A stretch of 64,000 nt of DNA from VRUE01 sp963774555 (GCA_963774555.1 CAVZFL010000001.1:434001-498000); one strand, 5' to 3'; numbered from the stretch's first letter, positions 8,776 to 15,987 are shown. The notes: generated by a model not told the origin, from the letters alone. Program-made: numbers and translations.

Positions 8776-9192
8776 TCAGGCCTGGGTGTCTTCGGTCGAG
8801 AGGTTGTGGACGACGCCCTCGACCAGGAGCTGGTTGGGGATCACGACCGAGGTGTCGTCGCCGGGGTTGACGTAGGTGTAGGAGAGGGTGATGTCGGTGA
8901 CGCGGCCCTCGATCTCCTCGAAGGAGATGCGGTCGCCGATCTTGATCGGCTGCGAGACGGCGAGCTGAACGCCGGCGACCATGTTTGCGATCGTGTGCTG
9001 GGCGGCGAAGCCGACGATCGCGGCTAGCACCGCGGTCGAGGCGAGGATCCCGGTCGCCAGGCGCTTCAGCTCGGTGAACTGACTGAGCGCTATGGCTGCG
9101 ACGACGAGAAATACGACCAGGAAGATCAGGCGGCGCAGGAAGCGGAGGCGGGTCCGCGTGGACCTGGAGACCTGGGAGACTGCGGGCGTCAT
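8776..9192 (-). CDS. Short MscS-family mechanosensitive channel, C-terminal domain missing
   Basis: 138 residues from the ATG at 9192 (MTPAVSQVS). A TM helix is followed by the Gly/Ala-rich pore helix (ILASTAVLAAIVGFAAQHTIANMVAG), then the beta domain with IKIGDRI and VVIPNQLL. It ends at VVHNLSTEDTQA: the alpha/beta vestibule domain that normally follows in MscS is absent. The stop lies 6 bp from the nested hairpin at 8707-8769, so the 3' end may have been replaced when that repeat arrived. MscS channels release solutes on hypo-osmotic shock. The start codon overlaps the start of the divergent CPBP protease gene. Confidence 0.85.
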   Translation of the reverse strand: MTPAVSQVSRSTRTRLRFLRRLIFLVVFLVVAAIALSQFTELKRLATGILASTAVLAAIVGFAAQHTIANMVAGVQLAVSQPIKIGDRISFEEIEGRVTDITLSYTYVNPGDDTSVVIPNQLLVEGVVHNLSTEDTQA

Positions 9193-9889
9193 GGGCTGCA
9201 ACTTAGAGGTGGAGGGCTACCCGACGCCCTTTCCGTACTCCAGCTGGGGGCCATGGGTCGCGGTGCTCGGGGTGCTGCTGGCCCTCGGGGCAGGGATTGT
9301 GCTGTCGGTGCCGGTGTTGATTGCTGCTCATCCGAGCGCCGGAGAAGATCTTGGGGATGCGGCTAGTGCGCTGGTGCAGCTTGCTACGGCGCTGGGGTTC
9401 CTGCTGGTGCCGTTTGCGATTGCGGCGGTGCGGGGGGCCAGTGTGCGGGAGGCGGCGGCGCAGCTGGGGCTGCGGCGGTTCAAGCCTTCGGCGATCAAGT
9501 GGATGCTTGCGGCGGTTGGGGCCTATCTGCTCTTCGCGATCGTCTACACGGCGGTGTTCGGCTCGCCTGAACAGGAGGACGTGGCGGAAGCGTTCGGGAC
9601 GGTGCCGGTCCAGGTGCTGCTGATTGTCATCGCGGCGCCGATCAGCGAGGAGGTCTGCTTCCGCGGCATGCTCTTCGGCGGCCTGCGCGAGCGCTTCCCC
9701 CGCCTCCTCGCGGCCCTGATCACCGGAGTGATCTTCGGCGGCCTGCACGCCACCACCGGCATCAGCGCCGTGCCGATCCTCGCCGCCTTCGGCTTCATCC
9801 TCGCCCTGCTCTACGAGAAGACCGGCTCGATCGTCCCCGGCATCCTGCTCCACATGCTGAACAACTCGATCGCGCTGCTGGCGCAGTAG
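9191..9889 (+). CDS. CPBP-family intramembrane glutamic protease
   Basis: 232 residues from ATG 9191 (MGCNLEVEGYP); the longer frame upstream runs antisense through mscS. It has several TM helices and the CPBP/Rce1 motifs in order: SEEVCFRGML (EExxxR), FGGLHA (FxxxH) and HMLNN (HxxxN/D). This family includes prenyl-protein endopeptidases and bacteriocin-immunity proteins; a specific substrate cannot be inferred. It is divergent from mscS, the two ATGs overlapping in the sequence CATG, so they must share a short bidirectional control region inside each other's coding sequence. Its 3' end abuts the terminator of the tRNA-like RNA locus on the other strand. Confidence 0.85.
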   Translation: MGCNLEVEGYPTPFPYSSWGPWVAVLGVLLALGAGIVLSVPVLIAAHPSAGEDLGDAASALVQLATALGFLLVPFAIAAVRGASVREAAAQLGLRRFKPSAIKWMLAAVGAYLLFAIVYTAVFGSPEQEDVAEAFGTVPVQVLLIVIAAPISEEVCFRGMLFGGLRERFPRLLAALITGVIFGGLHATTGISAVPILAAFGFILALLYEKTGSIVPGILLHMLNNSIALLAQ

Positions 9890-9921
9890 CGAGCAAAGAA
9901 ACGGCCCGCACAGGCGGGCCG
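9890..9921 (-). terminator. Intrinsic terminator of RNA locus 1
   Basis: On the minus strand an 8-bp GC stem (CGGCCCGC / GCGGGCCG, 4-nt loop) is followed by TTTCTTTGCTC. The same tail CCGTTTCTTTG follows the terminator stem of RNA locus 2. Confidence 0.8.
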
Positions 9922-10187
9922 GATCTGGGTGAAAAGGGGACGCTACCCCCTGAGCAGCTGATACCAAGAACAAAGTTACCAGGAAGCGATTTTGAGCCGG
10001 CTGAGGCGCGAAGATCGGTCGCAATGGCGGGTAGCAAGCCGCAGGCCGCATGATGCGTAGCACCTCGACCAAATCTTCGCCGCTCAACTCACTACTGACG
10101 GAGGGCGGGGGACTCGAACCCCATCCAGGTGCAAACCTGGACTCGCAGGTATCAGCTGCTCGCAGCGACCTCGCGGCTTCACCCTCC
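9890..10187 (-). ncRNA. tRNA-like RNA locus 1 (89-nt tRNA-like module plus complementary tail)
   Basis: The minus strand holds a tRNA-like fold at 10187-10099: an 8-bp acceptor stem (GGAGGGTG / CGCCCTCC), a D arm with 6-bp stem and 4-nt loop AGGT (GCCGCG / CGCTGC, one mismatch), a 4-bp anticodon stem GCAG/CTGC with loop CTGATAC, a 7-bp variable arm (TCCAGGT / ACCTGGA), a T arm GGGG-TTCGAGT-CCCC and a G discriminator; CCA is not encoded. Long D stem, short D loop and long variable arm are tRNA-Sec/Ser traits, but the apparent anticodon (GAT) fits neither. About 130 nt downstream, 9965-9952 is a perfect 14-nt complement of the anticodon arm (10161-10148), followed by a small G/C hairpin and a terminator. 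A promoter lies 10 bp upstream. It could be a non-canonical serine-type tRNA, a Y-RNA-like tRNA mimic or a new regulatory RNA. Confidence 0.7.
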
Positions 10188-10197
10188 GCTGCATCGA

Positions 10198-10225
10198 AAC
10201 GTATTGACCTCATTTGGCAAATCAA
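10198..10225 (-). promoter_or_regulatory. Promoter of RNA locus 1
   Basis: Minus strand: TTGATT (10225-10220), 16-bp spacer, TACGTT (10203-10198), 10 bp before the 5' end of the tRNA-like fold. RNA locus 2 has the same arrangement (TTGATG-N16-TACGCT, 11 bp). Confidence 0.7.
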
Positions 10226-10246
10226 GGGGCGTCAGTCTTAATTCAC

Positions 10247-10262
10247 GAAGAGTTGACTCTTC
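10247..10262. promoter_or_regulatory. Operator-like palindrome upstream of the L,D-transpeptidase
   Basis: Perfect inverted repeat GAAGAGT-TG-ACTCTTC between RNA locus 1 and the likely start of the transpeptidase gene. Its position argues that translation starts downstream of it. Confidence 0.4.
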
Positions 10263-10300
10263 CTTCACACGACCGCCCGATCCGCAAGAATCCCAAGCCC

Positions 10301-11266
10301 TTGAGCCGCCGCCTTGTCCCTGCCCTTGCTCTTCTTGCAGCCCTTGTGGTCGCCACACCCGTTTCCGCGGCGGCGACGAAGCCGCCGAAGGAAGCCGGCC
10401 CGCCCGAGGCAACCGTCAAGATCAAGGTCGGGCACCTTCACGGTGGCAAGGCGCCGATCTACGGGACGGTTTCCGTAACCGGGACGGTCTCGCCGTTCGT
10501 CGCCGGGCAGCGGGTTGCGGTCACCTTCTACCTCGACGGGCACAAGCTGCTCACCCGCCAGGCCGCGGTGCAGCAGGGCGGTGGCGGCGTCGGCACCTTC
10601 AAAGCCTCGATCGTCGTCCGTGAGGACGGCAAGTACGCGGTCGCCGCCAAGCACGTCGCTACCGCGGCACTCGGCGCCGACTCCACCACGCGCAAGAGCT
10701 GGCGGGTCAGCTTCACGGCGCTGCACCCGGGCCAGTGCGGACGCGTGGTCAAGGGCTTCAGGAAGGCGATGGGCAAGCTGGGCTACGCCTCCGGCGGCGG
10801 CAGCTGCTTCGACGGGCGCACCGGGCGCGAGGTCCTCGCCTACCGCAAGGTCAACGGCATGTCGCGCACCGAGCGCGCCGGCAAGGGCCTGGTCAAGGAC
10901 GTCTTCGGCGGCCGCGGCGGCTACCGCGTGCGCTACCCCGACGCCGGCGAGCACGCCGAGGTGCCGCTCGACAAGCAGGTCCTCGTTCTCAGCAAGGGCG
11001 ACAAGCCCTTCGCCATTTATCCGGTCTCGACCGGCAAGCCCTCGACCCCGACGGTGACCGGCCACTACACGTTCTACCGCCAGGAACCGGGCTACAACGC
11101 CGAGGGCATGTACTACTCCTTCTACTGGCACAACGGCTACGCGGTGCACGGCTACCACGAAGTCCCCACCTACGCCGCCAGCCACGGCTGCGTCCGCACC
11201 TTCATCGCCGACCAGCCCCGAATCTACGAACAGCTGAACTTCGGCGAGTCGATCTTCGTCTTCTGA
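10301..11266 (+). CDS. Secreted L,D-transpeptidase (YkuD domain)
   Basis: A signal peptide (LSRRLVPALALLAALVVATPVSA) is followed by a beta-rich region and a C-terminal YkuD catalytic domain with the motif HGYHEVPTYAASHGCVR, in which SHGCVR supplies the nucleophilic Cys. Such enzymes form 3-3 peptidoglycan cross-links or attach proteins to the wall. Start uncertain: I use TTG at 10301 directly before the signal peptide; TTG at 10214 is also in frame but would place a promoter/operator region inside the gene. It is divergent from RNA locus 1. Confidence 0.85.
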   Translation: MSRRLVPALALLAALVVATPVSAAATKPPKEAGPPEATVKIKVGHLHGGKAPIYGTVSVTGTVSPFVAGQRVAVTFYLDGHKLLTRQAAVQQGGGGVGTFKASIVVREDGKYAVAAKHVATAALGADSTTRKSWRVSFTALHPGQCGRVVKGFRKAMGKLGYASGGGSCFDGRTGREVLAYRKVNGMSRTERAGKGLVKDVFGGRGGYRVRYPDAGEHAEVPLDKQVLVLSKGDKPFAIYPVSTGKPSTPTVTGHYTFYRQEPGYNAEGMYYSFYWHNGYAVHGYHEVPTYAASHGCVRTFIADQPRIYEQLNFGESIFVF

Positions 11267-11278
11267 GGTGAGTGAGCG

Positions 11279-11683
11279 ATGATCGGCGAGAGGGCGCTGA
11301 AGGCGATCCTCGTCGCGATCGCCGCCTGGCACATCGTCACCGGGGCGATGGCGCTGGTCGCCCCCGACACCTTCTTCGACCAGATCGGCCACTACGGGCT
11401 CGAGAACTCGCACTACGTCGGCGACGTCGGCGCCTTCATGCTCGCCTTCGGCGTCGCCGTCGGGATCGCGGTCGTGCGGCCCGCCTGGCGGGCACCGATC
11501 CTCTGGCTGGGAGCGCTCTGGTACGGCATCCACGCGATCAACCACGCCTTCGACACCGGGGAGGCGAAGAGCGAGGACCGGGGCTGGGGCGACACGCTCG
11601 CGATCGCCCTCGGCGGGGTGGCCTCGGCCTGGCTGGCGCGGGTCTCGGAACGTTTGAATGCGGCGAAGCGGGGCAGGGCGTAG
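11279..11683 (+). CDS. Small four-helix membrane protein, unknown
   Basis: 134 residues with about four hydrophobic helices (LKAILVAIAAWHIVTGAMALVAP, VGDVGAFMLAFGVAVGIAVV, APILWLGALWYGIHAINHAF, TLAIALGGVASAWLA). It resembles DoxX/DUF4345-like small membrane proteins in outline, but I cannot assign a family. It starts 12 bp after the transpeptidase and ends 3 bp before the epimerase gene, so the three are probably one transcript. Confidence 0.75.
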   Translation: MIGERALKAILVAIAAWHIVTGAMALVAPDTFFDQIGHYGLENSHYVGDVGAFMLAFGVAVGIAVVRPAWRAPILWLGALWYGIHAINHAFDTGEAKSEDRGWGDTLAIALGGVASAWLARVSERLNAAKRGRA

Positions 11684-11686
11684 GCG

Positions 11687-12628
11687 GTGAAGGTCTTCAT
11701 CGCCGGCGCGAGCGGAGCCCTGGGCCAGCCGGTGGTGCGCCAGCTCGTCGCCGCCGGGCACGAGGTGACCGGGATGACCCGGCGCGAGGAGCGCATGGAA
11801 GAGATCCGCGCCGCAGGAGCCACCCCCGTGCGGTGCAACGTCTTCTCCCCCCAGGAGGTGGACAACGCGTTGCACCAGGCGCAGCCCGAGGTGGTCGTCC
11901 ACCTTCTCACCGCGCTGCCGCCGCGCCTCGACTACCGCGACAAGGAGGCGCTGGCGCCGACCAACCGGGTGCGCAGCGAGGGCACGCGCAACCTTCTCGC
12001 GGCGGCGAAGGCAGCGGGTGCGAGGCGCCTGATCGCCGAGAGCGTCGCCTTCTTCTACGCCCCCGAGGGCGATTGGGTCAAGGACGAGGATGCGCCCCTC
12101 AATCTCGACGCACCGCCGCCCTTCGGGGCCGCCGCTGCCGCCCTCGCGGAGCTCGAGCGCCAGGTGCTCGAGGCCGAGGGGATCGAGGGCGTCATCCTGC
12201 GCTACGGCTGGCTCTACGGCCCCGGCACCTACTACGCCGCCGACGGTTCGCTGACCGAAGACGCGCACAAGCGCAAAGCGCCCGTGGTCGGCAAGGGCAC
12301 CGGCACCTTCTCCTTCGTCCAGGTCGAGGATGCCGCGAGCGCCACCGTGGCTGCGGTCGAGCGCGCCGCCCCCGGCGTCTACAACGTGGTCGACGACGAG
12401 CCGGCGCCGATGCACGAGTGGGCACCTGCCTTCGCCGCCGCCATCGGCGCCAGGAAGCCCCTCCGCGTCCCAGCCTGGCTCGCCCGCCTCGTCGCAGGCC
12501 CGGGAGCCGTCGCGATGGCGACCCAGCTGCGCGGCGCCTCCAACGCCAAGGCCAAGCGCCAGCTCGGCTGGCAGCCCCGCTACCCGAGCTGGCGCGAGGG
12601 ATTCGCCGACTCCGAGGCGCGCGGCTAG
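11687..12628 (+). CDS. NAD(P)-dependent epimerase/dehydratase-like oxidoreductase (extended SDR)
   Basis: 313 residues from GTG 11687. N-terminal Rossmann motif GASGALGQ (residues 7-14), VVVHLLTALPP, a central substrate region, and a C-terminal NmrA/epimerase-like region (GVYNVVDDEPAPMHEWAPAFA). The usual SDR YxxxK is not evident at the expected place (the sequence there is FGAAAAALAELE), so it may be an atypical or NmrA-like nucleotide-binding protein rather than a classical epimerase. Substrate unknown. Confidence 0.82.
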   Translation: MKVFIAGASGALGQPVVRQLVAAGHEVTGMTRREERMEEIRAAGATPVRCNVFSPQEVDNALHQAQPEVVVHLLTALPPRLDYRDKEALAPTNRVRSEGTRNLLAAAKAAGARRLIAESVAFFYAPEGDWVKDEDAPLNLDAPPPFGAAAAALAELERQVLEAEGIEGVILRYGWLYGPGTYYAADGSLTEDAHKRKAPVVGKGTGTFSFVQVEDAASATVAAVERAAPGVYNVVDDEPAPMHEWAPAFAAAIGARKPLRVPAWLARLVAGPGAVAMATQLRGASNAKAKRQLGWQPRYPSWREGFADSEARG

Positions 12629-12641
12629 ACACGCTCGCTAC

Positions 12642-12677
12642 CGAACAAAGAAACGGCTCGCCGAAGCGAGCCGTTTC
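12642..12677 (-). terminator. Intrinsic terminator of RNA locus 2
   Basis: Minus strand: a 12-bp stem (GAAACGGCTCGC with tetraloop TTCG) followed by TTTGTTC. On the plus strand the same hairpin follows the epimerase gene, so it can act in both directions. Confidence 0.88.
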
Positions 12678-12837
12678 AAACTGAATTGAAGGGTTCGTGC
12701 CCCTTCCCAGTCGACACCCGGGCAGCAAAGGTATCACGCCGAACTCAGCGGAGGGGAGGGAATCGAACCCTATCCGGGCTACTAACCCGGACTCCCGGGT
12801 GTCGGCCGGTAGCCACGACCTCGTGACGTCCCCCTCC
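12642..12837 (-). ncRNA. tRNA-like RNA locus 2 (89-nt tRNA-like module plus complementary tail)
   Basis: Paralogue of RNA locus 1 on the same strand. The fold at 12837-12749 is again 89 nt: acceptor GGAGGGG/CCCCTCC (an eighth G-U pair is possible), a perfect 6-bp D stem GTCACG/CGTGGC with loop AGGT, anticodon stem CCGG/CCGG with loop CCGACAC, variable arm TCCGGG/CCCGGA, T arm with TTCGATT, discriminator G. In the tail, 12722-12712 is an 11-nt perfect complement of the anticodon arm (12804-12794), followed by a GAAGGG/CCCTTC hairpin and a 12-bp terminator. Shared with locus 1 are the loop pattern CYGAYAC, the motif GAGTCCRGG after the anticodon stem, the promoter and the terminator tail, while the anticodon stem and its complement have changed together. 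Confidence 0.7.
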
Positions 12838-12848
12838 GCTGGTCAGCG

Positions 12849-12876
12849 AGCGTAGTCGTGGATTTCCCTGCATCAA
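12849..12876 (-). promoter_or_regulatory. Promoter of RNA locus 2
   Basis: Minus strand: TTGATG (12876-12871), 16-bp spacer, TACGCT (12854-12849), 11 bp before the 5' end of the tRNA-like fold. Both loci also share CCCC directly upstream of the -35. Confidence 0.7.
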
Positions 12877-12953
12877 GGGGTGTTTCACTTAGTTCACTGT
12901 TCCGTTTCACAATCCGCACATTCCAGCTCCGCCGCGCGTAGGATGCGGTGGGA

Positions 12954-13520
12954 ATGCCGAACCTCGATGCCGCCAAGCAGACCCTGCTCGACGAGCTGCG
13001 CGAGCACTCGCTGATTCTTGGCGAGGTGACACTCGCGAGCGGCGCGACCGCTCAGTACTACGTCGACGCGCGCCGGGCGCTGCTGCGGCCGGCCGGGTTT
13101 CTGGCCGCCGGCGAGTTGATCGCTGCGGCTGCTGTCGAGGCTGGCGCCGATGCGGTCGGCGGCCCGGCGACCGCGGCGATCCCACCGTCCTGCGCCGCGC
13201 TAGCCGTCCCCGCCGGCCAGGGCCTGGTCGGCTTCTTCGTCCGCGGCGAGCGCAAGCAGCATGGCCTGCAGCGCTGGGTCGAGGGCCCGGTCGAGCCCGG
13301 CGCCCGCTGCCTCGTCGTCGAGGACACGGTGACGACCGGCGGCTCGACCGCAAAGGCGATCGAGCGCATCGTCGAGCAGGGCCTTGAGGTCGTCGGCGTG
13401 GTCGGCGTCGTCGACCGCCTCGCCGGCGGCGGCGAGAGGATCGAAGCTGCCGCGAGCGCCTTCTACCGCGCCCTGGTCACGATCGACGAGATCTACCCGG
13501 AGCGTCCCGACCGAGGCTGA
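12954..13520 (+). CDS. pyrE: Orotate phosphoribosyltransferase
   Basis: 188 residues from ATG 12954 (a GTG two codons upstream is also possible). The PRPP-binding loop VVEDTVTTGGST and the GEVTLASGATAQYYVDAR start and FVRGERKQHG lysine region are those of PyrE, which joins orotate to PRPP in UMP synthesis. It is divergent from RNA locus 2 and followed 9 bp later by the yceH-type gene. Confidence 0.93.
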   Translation: MPNLDAAKQTLLDELREHSLILGEVTLASGATAQYYVDARRALLRPAGFLAAGELIAAAAVEAGADAVGGPATAAIPPSCAALAVPAGQGLVGFFVRGERKQHGLQRWVEGPVEPGARCLVVEDTVTTGGSTAKAIERIVEQGLEVVGVVGVVDRLAGGGERIEAAASAFYRALVTIDEIYPERPDRG

Positions 13521-13529
13521 GCTGGAGCG

Positions 13530-14183
13530 ATGGAGCCCGACGCCGTAGAGATCCGCGTGCTCGGTTGCTTGATCGAGAAGCAGCGCACCACGCCCGACGC
13601 CTACCCGCTCTCGCTCAACGCCCTGCGCCTCGCCTGCAACCAGGCGACCAACCGTGAGCCGGTCGTCGACTACGACGAGCAGACGGTGGTCGAGGCCCTG
13701 CGCCGGCTCGCCTTACGAGGCTGGACCCGCCTCGCCAGCGGCGCCGGCAGCCGCGCCCGCAAGTACCGCCACCTGCTTGACGACGCCTTCGGCCTCGACG
13801 ACGCCGCGGTCTCCCTGCTCGCCGTGCTGATGCTACGCGGCCCGCAGACGCCCGGCGAGCTGAAGCAGCGTTGCGATCGCATGCACCGCTTCGGCGATCT
13901 CGCCGCGGTCCACGACACCCTCGAGCGCCTCGTCGAGCGCGGCCAGGTGGCGCGCCACGAGCGCCGTCCGGGCCAGAAGGAGGATCGCTACGAGCAGCTG
14001 CTCGGCGGCGACATCTCGGCTCCTGCCCAGCCGGCGGCAGAGCCATCGCGGGCTCCGGACGATGGCCCAGAGCAGGCCGCGACACAACTGACACCCGCCG
14101 AGGACCGCCTCACCCGGCTCGAGCGCGAAGTGGCCGAACTGCGCTCCGAGCTGGCGGCGCTGCGCGCCGATCTCGGCGACTGA
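13530..14183 (+). CDS. YceH-family (DUF480) protein
   Basis: 217 residues. Two tandem winged-helix domains characteristic of DUF480/YceH: EIRVLGCLIEKQRTTPDAYPLSLNALRLACNQATNREPV and then VSLLAVLMLRGPQTPGELKQR. The C-terminus is a coiled coil (LTRLEREVAELRSELAALRADL). Function is not established; DNA binding is likely from the fold. Probably co-transcribed with pyrE. Confidence 0.88.
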   Translation: MEPDAVEIRVLGCLIEKQRTTPDAYPLSLNALRLACNQATNREPVVDYDEQTVVEALRRLALRGWTRLASGAGSRARKYRHLLDDAFGLDDAAVSLLAVLMLRGPQTPGELKQRCDRMHRFGDLAAVHDTLERLVERGQVARHERRPGQKEDRYEQLLGGDISAPAQPAAEPSRAPDDGPEQAATQLTPAEDRLTRLEREVAELRSELAALRADLGD

Positions 14184-14193
14184 ACGCGTCGGC

Positions 14194-14601
14194 CTATTCG
14201 GGCAGGCGAACGCTCTCGAAATCGAGCACGGAGGCCAGCAGATCGAAGTGTCGGTCGTCGTGGAGCACGCCGAAGCCGCACTCGGCCGCGGCGGCGGCGA
14301 TCAGGTAGTCGGCTGCAGGCAACCGACGGCGAGCGCCCAGCGCTTGCGAAGCCGACAGCGCTGCACGACAGGCCGACGCTGTAACCGGCGCTTGGCGAAG
14401 GGCAGCAAAACTGGTGTCGAGCATTTCGAACTCATCCTCGTTTCGGGCCGTGCGCAGAATCTCGAGCGCTGCCACAGGGCAGGAGACGAGCAGATCCGCC
14501 GAGTTGGCGGCTTCCCAATACGCCACAGCCCCCGGCTGGCGATGACGTACCCAGGCTGAGGTGTCGATCACCATCGGGACCCGCAACTCACCCGATCTCA
14601 T
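14194..14601 (-). CDS. VapC-type PIN-domain ribonuclease toxin
   Basis: 135 residues; its ATG overlaps the antitoxin stop (ATGA), which supports the 14601 start over the internal Met at MVIDTSAW. PIN acidic residues: Asp in MVIDTSAW, Glu in AALEILRT, Asp in PAADYLIA and Asp in HDDRHFDLL. VapC toxins cleave tRNA or rRNA sites when freed from their antitoxin. Confidence 0.9.
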   Translation of the reverse strand: MRSGELRVPMVIDTSAWVRHRQPGAVAYWEAANSADLLVSCPVAALEILRTARNEDEFEMLDTSFAALRQAPVTASACRAALSASQALGARRRLPAADYLIAAAAAECGFGVLHDDRHFDLLASVLDFESVRLPE

Positions 14602-14858
14602 TCCGCTTCAGCCTCACGTTCTTCATGCGCTTCCCGAGCGCCTGTCAGATCGAGTTCGATCTCGCCACTGGCCACCTTGCGGAAGAACTCCCTTGCTTCC
14701 GTCCTGCGCAGTCGATCGTCTTGATGGGCCTCTGCGCCACGCAGCGCCAGGTCTCGGATCAGCCGGGACTGGCTCTTCGGGCGTGCATCAATCGCCGCCA
14801 TCGCGTCCCTCAGCTCCGGGTCGACGGTTACCTGCACACGGGGGTGTTTGGTTGCCAT
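14598..14858 (-). CDS. VapB-type antitoxin
   Basis: 86 residues, MATKHPRVQVTVDPELRDAMAAI.., a ribbon-helix-helix-like N-terminus that would bind its own promoter, and an acidic C-terminal tail (EIELDLTGAREAHEEREAEAE) that would cap the PIN toxin. It is translationally coupled to the toxin gene. Confidence 0.87.
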   Translation of the reverse strand: MATKHPRVQVTVDPELRDAMAAIDARPKSQSRLIRDLALRGAEAHQDDRLRRTEAREFFRKVASGEIELDLTGAREAHEEREAEAE

Positions 14859-14865
14859 CAGGCGA

Positions 14866-14887
14866 GTGTACCTCCATAGCGATACAC
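14866..14887. promoter_or_regulatory. Likely VapB operator
   Basis: Inverted repeat GTGTA-N12-TACAC starting 8 bp upstream of the vapB ATG, a position suited to autoregulation. Confidence 0.5.
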
Positions 14888-14998
14888 CACCGCTCTACAT
14901 CGGCCTCAGCTGTCATACCGGTCTAAGGGTCCCCAGCCGAAAACTCTCCCCCCCTTCCACACGTGAGACGTCTTCCTTTTACTTGAAAACGTCCTCCT

Positions 14999-15027
14999 TG
15001 ACTTTATGAAAGTCTCCGTTTACAGTT
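14999..15027 (+). promoter_or_regulatory. Promoter of the collagen-like gene
   Basis: TTGACT (14999-15004), 17-bp spacer, TACAGT (15022-15027) in an unusually AT-rich stretch. The predicted transcript starts near 15034 and would begin with a 6-bp hairpin (CGTCTT-TGA-AAGACG at 15037-15051), which may protect the 5' end. The leader is about 115 nt. Confidence 0.6.
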
Positions 15028-15148
15028 TTGATCGTCGTCTTTGAAAGACGGCACAGGGACAGCACCCACAGGGACAACCGAGCCTCGCGGAAGCCGCAAA
15101 GGGAAGCGGCGGGCAGAGGGGCTCACGGGACAAGGAGAAGAGATTTCG

Positions 15149-15907
15149 ATGCTCTCGCCACTACGCAACCGCTTCGGCATCCCCGGAGTCATCTCGGTGA
15201 TCGCTTTGGTCTTCGCGATGCTGGGCGGCGCCTACGCCGCTTCCAACAACTCAGGCGGCAAGGCAACTGCTTCTGCCAAGGCCAAGAAGGGACCTAGGGG
15301 TCCCAAAGGCGCGACAGGGCCCGCGGGGCCGCAGGGGCCGGCTGGGCCGCAGGGTGCCGCCGGCGCTAAAGGCGATGCCGGGGCGGCCGGAGGCGTCGGC
15401 CCCGCCGGTCCGACCGGACCGACAGGGCCCACCGGCAAAACCGGCACGGGGACCACCGGTCCGACCGGTCCGACGGGACCCACCGGCCAGACCGGCTTCA
15501 CCGAAACGCTTCCCTCGGGGAAGACTGAGACTGGGACCTGGAGCTATCTCGTAGTGGGCAACTTCGGAAACCCCGGAGCGATCACCTCGATCTCCTTCCC
15601 GGTCCCCCTCAAAGGGGCTTCCGAAGGGCCAGCCTTCGTCTTCGACAAAAACCAAACCGCAAACGAAGAATTCGGGGCCAGCGGCTGTGCCGGCACCGTC
15701 GCCGAACCGACGGCCCCGGCGGGGAAGCTCTGCGTCTACACGGCCGGGGAAGAACTTCATGAAGCCGAAGGGCACTTGGAAGCGCACCTGCGCCCGGCCT
15801 TGTTCGAAGGCTACGGGCCAAGCGGCGCCTTCCTCAGCGGTGTCGTTGGCGCTCAGGCAGGATCCGTGGCCGGAGGTCGTGGAACCTGGGCGGTAACCGC
15901 CCCTTAG
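15149..15907 (+). CDS. Secreted collagen-like (G-X-Y repeat) surface protein
   Basis: 252 residues from ATG 15149 (MLSPLRNRFGIPGVISVIALVFAMLGG), preceded by AAGGAG. A signal/anchor helix at residues 10-30 is followed by a collagen-like tract of about 75 residues (GPRGPKGATGPAGPQG.. then GPTGPTGPTG) and a C-terminal globular domain (TETLPSGKTETGTWSY.. to RGTWAVTAP). Bacterial collagen-like proteins trimerise and are usually exposed at the cell surface. Similar exosporium/collagen-triple-helix proteins are common in soil Solirubrobacterales. Confidence 0.88.
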   Translation: MLSPLRNRFGIPGVISVIALVFAMLGGAYAASNNSGGKATASAKAKKGPRGPKGATGPAGPQGPAGPQGAAGAKGDAGAAGGVGPAGPTGPTGPTGKTGTGTTGPTGPTGPTGQTGFTETLPSGKTETGTWSYLVVGNFGNPGAITSISFPVPLKGASEGPAFVFDKNQTANEEFGASGCAGTVAEPTAPAGKLCVYTAGEELHEAEGHLEAHLRPALFEGYGPSGAFLSGVVGAQAGSVAGGRGTWAVTAP

Positions 15908-15987
15908 CAGTCCATTCCGCCGCCGCCGGCCCAGGGTTGGCCGGCGGCGGGCAGCCACCATTGCACCGCCGACCGCAAGGAGCACGG

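Noticed and set aside
10099..10187. Calling RNA locus 1 an ordinary tRNA-Ile (anticodon GAT)
   Set aside because: tRNA-Ile has no long variable arm, and the D arm and anticodon stem are not canonical; locus 2 would then need to be tRNA-Val of the same odd type.
9203..10225. 340-codon minus-strand frame across the CPBP gene and RNA locus 1
   Set aside because: No family similarity and no ribosome site; it runs through the tRNA-like fold and terminator and antisense to a clear protease gene.
15232..15501. Minus-strand Gly/Pro-repeat protein opposite the collagen-like gene
   Set aside because: A mirror of the G-X-Y codons of the plus-strand gene, which has a signal peptide, ribosome site and promoter.
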